Assembly (NCBI GenBank): GCA_023954855.1
Contig: JAGSGY010000057.1
Coordinates: forward strand, 1 to 34,839
Reading direction: 5' to 3'
Length of the DNA stretch: 34,839 nt
Origin: Pseudomonadota bacterium
Lineage (GTDB): Bacteria; Myxococcota_A; UBA796; GCA-2862545
Shown here: piece by piece, positions 8,140-18,065 of the stretch
How positions within the stretch are numbered: the first letter of the stretch is position 1
Layout of the letters: each line of letters begins with the position of its first letter
Notes under the pieces: model-generated
Seen by the model: only the letters and a program-made list of their open reading frames with translations
What the model was told of the DNA's origin: nothing
Database searches by the model: none
Translations under genes and position numbers: made by a program

Positions 8140-9351
8140 CTAGTCCTTCGCGATGGGCTCGAGGACCTGGATGCGGTTCTGCAAGTACACGGCGACCCAG
8201 ATCGTGCCGGGGAAGGGCTCGTCATCGGCCTGGGCAGTGACGTCCAGCGGCCAGGCTCCGATGGCGCGGGTCAGTACGCGCGAAGTGCCGTCTGGGTGCA
8301 CGTCCCAGAGCTCGCCTGAGAACGAGACGGTGAGCAGGTGTCCCTTCAGCGCGCCCCCCATCGACTCGCTGGTGTACTCGGTCAGGCCGTTGGTCGACGA
8401 GCCGAACTGGGCGATGCTCGACGGCTTGGCAGCTTGGTATATGCACTGCCGCGGGTCCGTCTGTCCGCGGACAGGGTTGGCGTGCCCTCCGTAGGTGCCG
8501 GGCTCGATGCGGTGCAGCGTGTCCGGGGCGGTCTCTCCGCCTTCGTCGGGTCGATGCGAGCAGTCTGTCGGCGAGCCTCCCCAGGTTCGGTTCGGGCCGT
8601 TGTCGGTCGCGTAGACCTGGCCGGCTTCGCTCACCACCAGGTCGTAGGGGTTGCGAAAGCCCGGCGCATACACCGAGGCCCCGGCGTCGAGAGCGGTGAG
8701 GTCCACTGAGAGGATGGCGGCTGAGAGTGCGGTCTCGCGCTGCATCGAGAAGCTCTTCGAGGGGGCTCCTTGGTTCGTGCTGCCGCCCTGGGCGATCAAC
8801 AGGCGGTCGCCGAGTCGGGCGATTCCGTGCGGCCCGTGGTCCTCCGCGGAGCGGGGCAGGCCGGTGACCAAGTCCTCGCGAGTCCAGCCCTGGTCGGACT
8901 TGGTGAGCCGCGAGAGCACGCCGGATTCGGGGTCAATGCCGAGTGGGGTGCCGCCCTTGTCGCCGAGGCGCGGATCGCTGGAGGTGGCGTAGATCACGGG
9001 CTGATCGGCCGTGCCTTCCACCAAGATGCCGGTCACGAGGCGGGTCTTTAGGTCGGGCCGAGCCGTGCCATCGTCGTCGCGATTGGGGATGGCCTGAAGG
9101 GTCGGGATCGTCTCGACCGCGGACACCGTGTAGCGGCCGGGACCCAGTCGCTCGATGCTCAGAGCCTGCACAGCGCCGTCGAGCTGCGCGACGTACAGCC
9201 GGCCGTCTGGACCAAAGTCGAGCGAGGTGGGCTTGTCGATCTCGGTGAGCCGGCTGTGCACGAACCGTATCGGAGTGCCTTCGATCTCGGCATGCTGGAT
9301 CCCGGCAGGTACGGGGGCCGCGAGAGCGAGCTGGGCCAGGAACAAGAACAC
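8140..9351 (-). CDS. Secreted PQQ-type glucose/sorbosone dehydrogenase-like beta-propeller
   Basis: The product has 403 residues, with a signal peptide MFLFLAQLALAAP followed by repeated beta-propeller blades. Characteristic stretches are PTSLDFGPDGRLYVAQ, HGPHGIARLGDRLLIAQ, APGFRNPYDLV, YATDNGPN and GTYGGHANP, which fit the glucose/sorbosone dehydrogenase (GSDH) family. Members oxidise sugars in the periplasm with PQQ, though many relatives have no proven activity. The GTG start at 9351 is chosen because AGGAGG lies four bases upstream and the signal peptide begins there; the frame is open much further upstream without sense. The MerR gene follows 44 bases after its stop on the same strand, so they may share a transcript. 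Confidence 0.8.
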   Translation of the reverse strand: MFLFLAQLALAAPVPAGIQHAEIEGTPIRFVHSRLTEIDKPTSLDFGPDGRLYVAQLDGAVQALSIERLGPGRYTVSAVETIPTLQAIPNRDDDGTARPDLKTRLVTGILVEGTADQPVIYATSSDPRLGDKGGTPLGIDPESGVLSRLTKSDQGWTREDLVTGLPRSAEDHGPHGIARLGDRLLIAQGGSTNQGAPSKSFSMQRETALSAAILSVDLTALDAGASVYAPGFRNPYDLVVSEAGQVYATDNGPNRTWGGSPTDCSHRPDEGGETAPDTLHRIEPGTYGGHANPVRGQTDPRQCIYQAAKPSSIAQFGSSTNGLTEYTSESMGGALKGHLLTVSFSGELWDVHPDGTSRVLTRAIGAWPLDVTAQADDEPFPGTIWVAVYLQNRIQVLEPIAKD

Positions 9352-9406
9352 CGTGCCTCCTGCTGTCGAAGCATAGGGCAAACCCACCACCCAAGTGCGA
9401 CCGTCC

Positions 9407-9994
9407 CTAGCGGCTGCGCAGGGCCTGGTCTTGCTCGCGGGCAGCGCCGAGCACTCGTGGAAAGGGGAGGTCGCCCGCCACTGCGAGCAGCGCAGCGTGC
9501 ATCTGGTAGGCGCAGCGCGCGGCGGGCATGCGGCCAACGGCCGTCGCGAGCCCGGGGCAGAGGACGGTCTCGATGGCGTCGGCCCCGCTACCGTTGTGGG
9601 CCTCGGCTGCGAGGAGGGCTGCGCGAAAGGCGAGGTAGGCGTTGGCGCTGCCGGACACGTCGAGGGGAACCCGCATGGTGGGCGCGGAGATCAGCCAGGG
9701 AATCGCGGTGTTCTCGGTCGGCACCACCGTAGCGAGCCCAACCAGCAGCTCACCGTGAAAGTCGGCTTGAATCTTCTGCTGCAAGCGCTCCGAGAGGTCC
9801 CAGCCGAAGTGTCGGGAGTAGACGAGGTCGATGCCTCCATCCATGAAGCCGAACGAGTTCGCTGGACTCACGATCGCGTCGCAGGCCACATCGAAGATGT
9901 CGCCCTGGCTGATCGTGACGTCGGCGCGAGACCCGAGCTGTGCCTGCCAGGCGTCGACCACTTCGGCGCTGCGGTCGCGGAGATGAATGTGCAT
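9407..9994 (-). CDS. Macro-domain protein (ADP-ribose binding)
   Basis: This 195-residue protein is a single macro domain. Residues about 30-65 contain GDIFDVACDAIVSPANS and the Gly/Asp-rich loop MDGGIDLVYS, the usual ADP-ribose-binding elements, and a later segment (CPGLATAVGRMP) fits the second phosphate loop. Macro domains bind or remove ADP-ribose or related nucleotides. This one has PAN rather than the common NAAN, and a variant glycine loop, so enzymatic activity is uncertain. The ATG at 9994 follows AGAGGAG. It is upstream of the GSDH gene on the same strand, 55 bp apart, with no evident functional link. Confidence 0.85.
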   Translation of the reverse strand: MHIHLRDRSAEVVDAWQAQLGSRADVTISQGDIFDVACDAIVSPANSFGFMDGGIDLVYSRHFGWDLSERLQQKIQADFHGELLVGLATVVPTENTAIPWLISAPTMRVPLDVSGSANAYLAFRAALLAAEAHNGSGADAIETVLCPGLATAVGRMPAARCAYQMHAALLAVAGDLPFPRVLGAAREQDQALRSR

Positions 9995-10249
9995 GGTGGC
10001 TCCTCTTTGATGTCTATCGCATCTAAGGTGGTGGTGGAGCCTTCCAACAGAAGAACGCTCGACTCGGATGAGTACGTCAAGGAGAGTTGACGTGTCGGAT
10101 TGCCGGGTTGGCAATCGCTCATTTCGCCGGCCTCTCCATAAGGATGCGGTGGAAGCTGGCGGGCTGGGGGCCGTCACCCGCTGCCCGAGACGCATGCAGC
10201 CCTGGATCTGGGGACCGGGTTGCGGCCATGCTTGTCCCAGGAGAGTCCA
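9995..10249. promoter_or_regulatory. Divergent intergenic region with an inverted repeat
   Basis: This 255-bp gap separates the macro-domain gene from the lipoprotein at 10250. It contains a perfect 7-bp inverted repeat, GATTGCC (10098-10104) and GGCAATC (10110-10116), with a 5-bp loop. No T run follows, so it is more likely an operator or mRNA hairpin than a terminator. No clear -35/-10 pair was found. Confidence 0.4.
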
Positions 10250-12463
10250 ATGCGCACCCGTTCCATCTGGTTGGCCCTGTTGCTTCTTCCCGCCTGCACC
10301 TACTCGGCTGCGGTCAAGCGAGGCGACGCCGCACTTGCGGCGCAGGACTTCGACAAGGCTCGGCTCGCGTACGAGTTTGCCTACGACACCAAGGCCAAAG
10401 ACGCCGCACAGCAGGGACTCGAACGCGCCACGGCTGGATGGGTGACGGCGAAGCTCAGCGACGCCGGTGCAGCGGCCTCTGCCGGTGATCACGAAGGCGC
10501 GGACCGCCTGCTCCGGGAGGTCGCCTTGCTCGAGCCCGAGGCCCAAAGCCTGTCGGACGCACGCGTCGAGGCCCAGGGCAAGCTCGTCGCGGCACTCAAC
10601 GGAAAGATGAAGGCGCTCGATGACGATGTTGCGGGCACGTACGCTTTCGCGGTGTCGGCCAAGCGCATCTACCCCGGAATTCCCGAGACCAACGATGCCG
10701 TTGACCTGGTTCGCGATCGCGTCGAAGCGGATGCGCGTGGTCAGCTCGAGGAGAAGTCCTTCGCCGAGGCGCGCGAAACCGCCACGCTGATCATCGATGT
10801 GGAGCCGGGCTACGCGAGCCGTGGACAGGCGCTGGTCGATGAGATCACCGAGGCCTGGGCCGACGATCTGGTCGCGCAGGCGAACAAAGCGGAGCGCAAC
10901 GAGCCCGGTTTGTCGGCCGTGCTCTACGCGCGTGCCTACGAGCTCCTCGAGCGTCCCGAGGACCTGGAGAGCAGTCGGTCTGCGTGGGACGGTGCGGCTG
11001 AAGAGGGCACCCTCGCTGTGTTCGTCGAACACGGCGGAAGTGGTGGACGCCCGATTCGCATGCGCAAGGCCATCGCGGCTGCAGCCCAGGAGTCAGAGGG
11101 TGTGGTCCGCGGCTTCTCGAGCCGGTGGGCCCTCAAGGCCAAGGTGTTCGCACCCGAGACCCGCTGTCGCGAGAGCAAAGAGAAGGAAGGTCTGACCAAG
11201 GACTACATCTCCGGGCAGGTCGAGGTCTCCAACCCCGAGCACGAGGCTCAGTCCGAGGTGGCCAAGACGGCGAGCGACGTACTGGATGCGGCGCAGACCA
11301 AGCTCGACGAGGTGCAGCCGAAGGCCGAGGCGGCGAACGAGGAGCTCGCGCGTATCGAGAAGGATCTGGCCGGTCAGAACGCCGAAGTGACGGCCACGAC
11401 CTCACTGCTTGCCCAGACCAAGGGTCAGCACGAATCGTCGATCTCCGAGGTCTCCAAGGTCGAGGCCGAACTGGCGGCGCTACCGGCTGAAGCCGAGCGG
11501 TCAAAGGCCACGATTACCGAGAAGCTCGAGACGGTGAAGGGCTACGTCGTGGAGTGGGAAGAGCGCGTCGAGCGCGACACCTCCGCGTTGGCCGAGTTCA
11601 AGGCCGCGGTCGAGTCGCTCAACGCTGAGCTCGCAACTGCGAAGCCGAAGGCCGAGACGCTGACCGCGGAGCTCGATGCCGCGACCAAGGCCCTGACCGA
11701 GGCCGAGAAGACGCACTCCGAGGCCCAGGCGAAGCTCGGAAACCTCTCTCCGACGTTGATGGAGGATGTGCCCGCGACGCTCGAGTATGACAAGACCACG
11801 TGGACGCAGACGTGCACGGCGCGCTCGACGCTGTACTTCGTCGCGCGCTGGGACAATGAACTCGAGAGTCCCACCAAGCTCGAGCTCGTGAAGACGGCGA
11901 CCGACACGTCCGTGAAGGGACACGAGAAGGCCGAAGTCGCCGAAGATCCCAAGGAGTACCCGAAGTCCGAGCGCGAGCTGACCGAGGAGCTCGATGCCGA
12001 GACCATCGAGAAGCTGAACACGCTCGTCGAGACCTACGTGGCCGACTACTTCGCCTCATCGGTTGCCGGTGCGTTTGCCGAGGCCGATACCCATGCGCTG
12101 ATCAGTATTCTCGCGGGCACCCGCGAGCGGATGGACGCCGAGAGTCGGGCCAAGGTCGCGGCTTACCTCAAGGAGCAGCACGGCCTCGAGAAGCTCGAGA
12201 TCCTCGACCCGCGCGAGCCCTTGGTCGAAGCAACGCCTGAGGCCGCTCCTGCCGAAGGCGAAGCCGCCGATGGGGAGGCTGCGCCTGCTGAAGGAGATGC
12301 AGCCGAGGCCGGGGCGACCGAAGAAGCGGGGGCCGATGACGCAGCTGAAGGCGAGGCGGCAGCCGAGGAGGCACCCGCGGTGAGCAAGCCGGATGCAGAG
12401 GCCGAGGAGGCGGCGCCCGCCGAGGCGGAAGCCGGGGGCGATGGTGCGCCGGTCTGGAAGTAG
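10250..12463 (+). CDS. Large lipoprotein with helical repeats, coiled coil and acidic Ala/Glu/Pro tail
   Basis: The product has 737 residues. A lipoprotein signal ends in the lipobox LPAC with Cys at residue 16. Residues about 20-250 are Ala/Glu-rich helices resembling tetratricopeptide-type repeats (DAALAAQDFDKARLAYEFAY). Residues about 330-490 form a long coiled coil (ELARIEKDLAGQNAEV and similar heptads). The last 75 residues or so are a low-complexity Ala/Glu/Pro/Gly tail. The ATG at 10250 has AGGAG seven bases upstream and starts the signal; an in-frame ATG at 10220 would precede it. No enzyme family is recognised. An envelope scaffold or spacer is a reasonable guess only. Confidence 0.7.
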   Translation: MRTRSIWLALLLLPACTYSAAVKRGDAALAAQDFDKARLAYEFAYDTKAKDAAQQGLERATAGWVTAKLSDAGAAASAGDHEGADRLLREVALLEPEAQSLSDARVEAQGKLVAALNGKMKALDDDVAGTYAFAVSAKRIYPGIPETNDAVDLVRDRVEADARGQLEEKSFAEARETATLIIDVEPGYASRGQALVDEITEAWADDLVAQANKAERNEPGLSAVLYARAYELLERPEDLESSRSAWDGAAEEGTLAVFVEHGGSGGRPIRMRKAIAAAAQESEGVVRGFSSRWALKAKVFAPETRCRESKEKEGLTKDYISGQVEVSNPEHEAQSEVAKTASDVLDAAQTKLDEVQPKAEAANEELARIEKDLAGQNAEVTATTSLLAQTKGQHESSISEVSKVEAELAALPAEAERSKATITEKLETVKGYVVEWEERVERDTSALAEFKAAVESLNAELATAKPKAETLTAELDAATKALTEAEKTHSEAQAKLGNLSPTLMEDVPATLEYDKTTWTQTCTARSTLYFVARWDNELESPTKLELVKTATDTSVKGHEKAEVAEDPKEYPKSERELTEELDAETIEKLNTLVETYVADYFASSVAGAFAEADTHALISILAGTRERMDAESRAKVAAYLKEQHGLEKLEILDPREPLVEATPEAAPAEGEAADGEAAPAEGDAAEAGATEEAGADDAAEGEAAAEEAPAVSKPDAEAEEAAPAEAEAGGDGAPVWK

Positions 12464-12482
12464 GCTTCGGGGCGAGCTGCGC

Positions 12483-13997
<1,515 letters not shown>

Positions 13998-14132
13998 TCG
14001 GACTCCCGTGGTTCGAGCAGTGTACTCGGAACGATTGTTCGTCGGGGTCTTCCTCCTGATCCTGGCGCCCAGGTGTTCCTCGCCACGTCTTCCTTCCGGT
14101 AGATTCTCGCGGAGTGGCGCCGTGCGAATGCG

Positions 14133-14786
14133 TCAATCCTCCGCGATGTTGGGACGCAGCGTGCCGCAGTCGGTCGCGGCGGTGGGCGATAGACGAAAGC
14201 TTGAGCGGTCATCGCGCGGACGCAGAAGCGGCGTGTTTCGAAGCATCCGGTGGTCTGCGTCGAGGACGAATTGTTCCAGGTGAAGGGTCTCAATGGTTCC
14301 CTCGTAGCGACCCGCGTTGTAGGTCCCAGTCAGCACGGCGTGTGAGGACTGCACGACGTCAACGCCGAAGGTGCCAAAGCCTGTGATGTGGAGCATGACT
14401 GTCGCCCCGGGTCGGCCATCGTCTTCGTGGTCGAACACACGCGGGTCGTCCGCTGAGAGCGGGAGGCTGCCCTCACCGAACCCAATGCGCGCCACACCGA
14501 GGTCGACGCGGAGAGCCTCGTCCTTCACCTCTGCCGTCGCTGTGGTGAGAGGGAGGGCCTCGATAAACGCATCTGGAAGTCGAGTCTCGGCGAGCGGAGC
14601 GCGGTCGTGGATCGCCACCGTGCACACCTCGTGGGTCCACGAACCTCCGTCGCTGAGCCAGACGAGAGCGTGGGTCTCGGTCACCGACTTCTGCCAGCCG
14701 AGGACGGGTACCTTTGCCTCCGAGGCTGCCTCGAGCTGAAGATGCCAAGTGCCCGCGAACGCAGTGGCCAGCCAGAGCGCGATCAT
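14133..14786 (-). CDS. Exported protein of unknown function at the end of the carotenoid tailoring operon
   Basis: I do not recognise this 217-residue protein. It begins with a signal peptide (MIALWLATAFAG) and continues as a beta-rich, acidic domain with many His and Asp residues (for example DDPRVFDHEDDGRPG). The ATG at 14786 overlaps the crtD stop as ATGA, the same coupling used by every junction in this operon, so it is translated with the carotenoid genes. Upstream in-frame starts reach to 15167, but that part is only a shadow of crtD. A periplasmic or envelope role in placing or modifying the carotenoid is inference from context. Confidence 0.72.
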   Translation of the reverse strand: MIALWLATAFAGTWHLQLEAASEAKVPVLGWQKSVTETHALVWLSDGGSWTHEVCTVAIHDRAPLAETRLPDAFIEALPLTTATAEVKDEALRVDLGVARIGFGEGSLPLSADDPRVFDHEDDGRPGATVMLHITGFGTFGVDVVQSSHAVLTGTYNAGRYEGTIETLHLEQFVLDADHRMLRNTPLLRPRDDRSSFRLSPTAATDCGTLRPNIAED

Positions 14787-16252
14787 TTCGCCGCTCGCGT
14801 GACTGCGGTGGAGGCCAGGAGCTCCTGTGCCGCTTGCCGACCGGACTGCAGGCACAGAGGCACTCCGCCGCCTGGGTGAGCGCTCCCACCGGCCAAGAAC
14901 AGGCCCTCGATACCCGAGACGCGGTTGGCCGGACGCCGAAACGCCGACATCGCCGAGCTCGAAGCAGCTCCGTAGATCGCCCCCCCGGTGTGTGGATACT
15001 GCTGCTCGAGTTCCCGGGGATTGCGCGACCACGCCAGGGTGTCGTCGCGGTCGATTCGGCCCGCCGCCACCAGGCGCTGCCGAGCCGCGCGCGCCCAGTC
15101 GCCCGGATCCTCGGCGGGAAGCGCCGGGGCGTTGATCATGGTGAACACGGGTTCGGTGTCCCCCCAAGAGGGTCTCCCGTGCGCACGGCCGAGCGCGCAG
15201 GTGTAGACGGCGGGTTCGACCGGTGTACGCCGGCGGTCGAAGAGCTCGGCGAATTCGTTCAGGTAGTTGGGGGGAAATACGACTTCATGGGCCACCCGGT
15301 CGTCTCTCTTCTTGGCCTTGAGAATGCCCACCCAGCCCGACGTGCTCTTTGGGGCATCGGTTCGAACGGCCTGTCGCGCCTTCGTGGGAAGTAAGGCCTC
15401 GGCGAGATGGGCGACGTCTGCATTACAGACGACTGCACCGGTTGCGTGGGTCTTCCCGGCCACCTGAACCCCAGTGACCGAGCCGTGGCGAATCTCGATG
15501 CCCTCGACGGGGTGGTTGAGATGGATCTGCACCCCGAGTTGTTTCGCCGTCCGGGCCAAGGCTTGCGCGAGGGTGTGCATACCGCCGTGGATCCCCCATG
15601 CGCCCAGTCCAAGCTCGACCCAGGCGATACAGGCAAGCGTTCCCGGCGCGGTACGCACGTCACTGCCGTTGTAGGTCGCGTAGCGGGCAAGCAGCCAGCG
15701 AAGGCGCTCATCTTCTACGTCCTCGCAGATGACGTCCCATAGGGTCCGGTGTGCGTCGATGCGAGACAGCGACCACCACGCGCGGGGGCCGAGGCCCAAG
15801 ACTCGCCCTGGGGTTGGTGCTGGACCGAGAACGAAGGCATCCGCGGTCGCTTCCCAGATCCGTCGGGCTCGCTCGAGGTGCTTCGCGAACTGTGCAGCGG
15901 CTCGCTCTCCGAGGCCGGCGCGGATCGACTCGAGCGTGTCTTCCAGCGCATGGTGCACGTCGATCACGGCGCCATCCGGAAAGTGGTAGCGGAAGGCGGG
16001 CTCCGGCCGGACCAGCTGCACTTCCGCGGCCAGTGTGGTTCCGGCGCTCTGGAAGACGCGGTTCGCGATTTCCGGCAGCGTGAGAAGGGTCGGGCCGGTG
16101 TCGCAGGCCACGCCGTCGATCACGACTTCGTCGGCCTTGCCGCCCACGCGAGGGCCGGCTTCGAAGACGGTCACGGAGCGCCCGGAAGCGGCGAGCTCGA
16201 TCGCAGCCGCAAGACCGCCGAAACCGGCGCCGATGATGATGACGTCGCTCAT
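14783..16252 (-). CDS. crtD: Carotenoid 3,4-desaturase, CrtD type
   Basis: This 489-residue FAD-dependent enzyme belongs to the CrtI/CrtD desaturase family. The N-terminus carries the dinucleotide motif VIIIGAGFGGLAAAIELA and the following GGKADEV. The C-terminus carries LFLAGGSAHPGGGVPLCLQSG, the family's second FAD signature. Because a closely standard CrtI lies in the other arm, and crtC is in the same operon, this copy is most likely the 1-hydroxycarotenoid 3,4-desaturase. A second phytoene desaturase, as in the Myxococcus pair, is the alternative. The ATG at 16252 has AGGAG seven bases upstream and overlaps the acyltransferase stop as ATGA; its own stop overlaps the next gene in the same way. 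Confidence 0.82.
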   Translation of the reverse strand: MSDVIIIGAGFGGLAAAIELAASGRSVTVFEAGPRVGGKADEVVIDGVACDTGPTLLTLPEIANRVFQSAGTTLAAEVQLVRPEPAFRYHFPDGAVIDVHHALEDTLESIRAGLGERAAAQFAKHLERARRIWEATADAFVLGPAPTPGRVLGLGPRAWWSLSRIDAHRTLWDVICEDVEDERLRWLLARYATYNGSDVRTAPGTLACIAWVELGLGAWGIHGGMHTLAQALARTAKQLGVQIHLNHPVEGIEIRHGSVTGVQVAGKTHATGAVVCNADVAHLAEALLPTKARQAVRTDAPKSTSGWVGILKAKKRDDRVAHEVVFPPNYLNEFAELFDRRRTPVEPAVYTCALGRAHGRPSWGDTEPVFTMINAPALPAEDPGDWARAARQRLVAAGRIDRDDTLAWSRNPRELEQQYPHTGGAIYGAASSSAMSAFRRPANRVSGIEGLFLAGGSAHPGGGVPLCLQSGRQAAQELLASTAVTRAAK

Positions 16253-16938
16253 GCTTGGGCTCCTGGTGCGGTGGCAGCGAGCAGACGCGCACCCAAACCA
16301 CCTGCTGGGCTTGCGTTGGGGCCGACAATGAGGCGAGGCATGCTCTTGGTGCCGTCAAAGAAGGCGTCGAGCTCGACCCGTTGCTCGGCCAGTGCGGTCT
16401 CGAGGTTCGCGGGATTCGGTGCGCCGAAGGAGAGGGCGGCGCGCGGCTGGGCCGTCTCCCCCCAGCCGTACTGGACCGCCACGGGGATGACGGTGGCTTG
16501 GGTCTTGCGAGCGAGCCAGCCGGCCCCCGGCTTGAGCTCCATGGGGCGTAGGTGGGCTGGACGCTGACGGCCTTGCGGGTAGATCCACACGGCTCGTGTG
16601 GGGCCATCGAGCCAGCTCACCGCTCGCTTCAGGCCATGGCGTGCCGCGAGAGGCGAGCTTCGGTCGAGATCGATGGCGCCGAACCACCGCAGAAACGGAA
16701 CCTTCGCCAGGTTCTCGGCATCGACGAGGAACTGGCTCGTCGCACCCGTCTCGGCGTCGGCGAGCACGGCCAGCGGGCCATCCCACCACGACACGTGGTT
16801 GGCGGCGAAGATCACCGGGCCCTCAGCGAGAAGCGCACGCGTCCGCTCGATGCCCGACGCAAACACCCCGTCCAGCTGTCGGCGTGCGGCCCATCTTAGG
16901 TATGGACGGCCCAGGGTCAGCGCGAGTGTGGACCTCAT
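16249..16938 (-). CDS. PlsC-like acyltransferase, probable carotenoid glycoside acylation
   Basis: The 229-residue protein has the glycerolipid acyltransferase block I, NHVSWWDGP (His48 and Asp53, HX4D), then FLRWFGAIDLDR (block II-like) and IYPQGRQRP (block III-like). These enzymes transfer fatty acyl groups to hydroxyls at the inner membrane. Placed between a glycosyltransferase and crtD in a tightly coupled operon, it probably acylates the sugar of a carotenoid glycoside rather than making phospholipid. That substrate is inference. The ATG at 16938 overlaps the glycosyltransferase stop as ATGA; the longer frame to 17091 is out of register with that coupling. Confidence 0.82.
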   Translation of the reverse strand: MRSTLALTLGRPYLRWAARRQLDGVFASGIERTRALLAEGPVIFAANHVSWWDGPLAVLADAETGATSQFLVDAENLAKVPFLRWFGAIDLDRSSPLAARHGLKRAVSWLDGPTRAVWIYPQGRQRPAHLRPMELKPGAGWLARKTQATVIPVAVQYGWGETAQPRAALSFGAPNPANLETALAEQRVELDAFFDGTKSMPRLIVGPNASPAGGLGARLLAATAPGAQA

Positions 16939-18065
16939 GCGGCCTCCCGGTCGGCACGTCGTGGATAGGTGCGGCCTGCCCAGCTCACGCCGATGGAGCG
17001 GGTCCGTCGAGCGCTGTCGACGGCGAGGGCCATCAAGCCGAGCACCGCGAAGGGGTGCGAGAGAATCGTGGATGGGTGGTGCCCTCCCCACATCGCGAGA
17101 AGCGTGCGCGTGAGCAGGTTGGCGCCTACGCCCACCGCTCCGGCGACGAGGAGGGGCCCTCCTCCGGTCAGCAGGCCCACCGCCAGGAGGACGTACGGCA
17201 GAACGAAGGCGATGGCGTAGAGCGCGATGGCCATGAAGAGACGCTCGGGTCGCTCCCCGAGTCCTTCGTACAGGTTCTTCGTGAAGCCCTGCCAGAGTTC
17301 GGCCCCCGAGCCGTACATCCGGCAGTGCGCCAAGTCCTGACCATCTGCGAAGACGACGCGCTCGCCGAGCTCCTTGGCCCGTCGGCAGAACGCCATGTCA
17401 TCGACCACTTCCGCCTTCACGGACTCAAAGCCGCCGATGCGATGGTAGGTCTCGGACCGCATACTGAGCACCTGGCCATTCGCCGCGAGAAAGCGAGGAT
17501 CTCCACTCGCCCAGACCAGGGGCAACGGAAGCCACGCGGTGTAGGTGAGTGCGAGCAGTGGCATGAGGTGGGCTTCGGTGCGGGTGCCGGTGACTTGCTT
17601 CGGAAACACGGTGCTCACCCCTGCTTCGTAGCGCTGAGCCAGGTCGAACAGTCGGGAGATCGCGTCGGGCTGGAGCGTGACATCGGCGTCCACAAACACG
17701 AGGCGGTCGCCGCGAGCCGCTCGGGCGAGGTGGTGGCAGTTGTGCGGCTTACCGACCCAGCCGGCGGGAAGGGGAGGGGGACAGATCACCCGCAGGCGTC
17801 GGTCCTCCGCAGCGATTCGGGACAAGATCTCGCCGGTGTCATCGGTCGACGCGTCGTCGCCCACGATCACCTCGCCCTCAGCTGGCAATGCTGCGAGTGC
17901 TGCCCGAACACAGGCTTCGATGCTCTCCTGTTCGTTTCTTGCGGGGATCAGGATGCTGACCGTCTCCTCAGCCGCGACGCCGGGCCGTCCGCGTGGCCAG
18001 AACGCCAAGTTGAAGGCGGTCATGCCCAGCGCGCCCAGAGCGGGAAGGGTGAGTGCGAAGATCAT
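16935..18065 (-). CDS. Membrane family-2 glycosyltransferase, probable carotenoid glycosylation
   Basis: The 376-residue protein has an N-terminal membrane helix (about 1-22), a GT-A catalytic domain and C-terminal hydrophobic helices (about 285-350). The catalytic domain shows SILIPARNEQESIEA, VGDDASTDDT and the DAD metal-binding motif at 126-128, followed by GFESVKAEVVDDMAF. This layout resembles the carotenoid glycosyltransferases CrtQ and CruC. Its likely job is to attach a sugar to the tertiary hydroxyl made by CrtC, before acylation by the next enzyme. The ATG at 18065 overlaps the crtC stop as ATGA; upstream in-frame starts lie inside crtC. Confidence 0.82.
   Translation of the reverse strand: MIFALTLPALGALGMTAFNLAFWPRGRPGVAAEETVSILIPARNEQESIEACVRAALAALPAEGEVIVGDDASTDDTGEILSRIAAEDRRLRVICPPPLPAGWVGKPHNCHHLARAARGDRLVFVDADVTLQPDAISRLFDLAQRYEAGVSTVFPKQVTGTRTEAHLMPLLALTYTAWLPLPLVWASGDPRFLAANGQVLSMRSETYHRIGGFESVKAEVVDDMAFCRRAKELGERVVFADGQDLAHCRMYGSGAELWQGFTKNLYEGLGERPERLFMAIALYAIAFVLPYVLLAVGLLTGGGPLLVAGAVGVGANLLTRTLLAMWGGHHPSTILSHPFAVLGLMALAVDSARRTRSIGVSWAGRTYPRRADREAA

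Noticed and set aside
10098-10116. Inverted repeat considered as an intrinsic terminator
   Set aside because: No T run follows on either strand and it lies between divergent genes, where a terminator is not expected.
9407-11032. A 541-codon minus-strand frame extending the macro-domain gene upstream
   Set aside because: The part beyond 9994 lies opposite the lipoprotein gene at 10250, and a good ribosome site and domain start place the true ATG at 9994.
12241-12460. Ala/Glu/Pro-rich tail considered as a separate repeat gene or frameshift artefact
   Set aside because: It is continuous and in frame with the upstream coiled-coil protein and ends at a normal stop; low complexity alone explains it.
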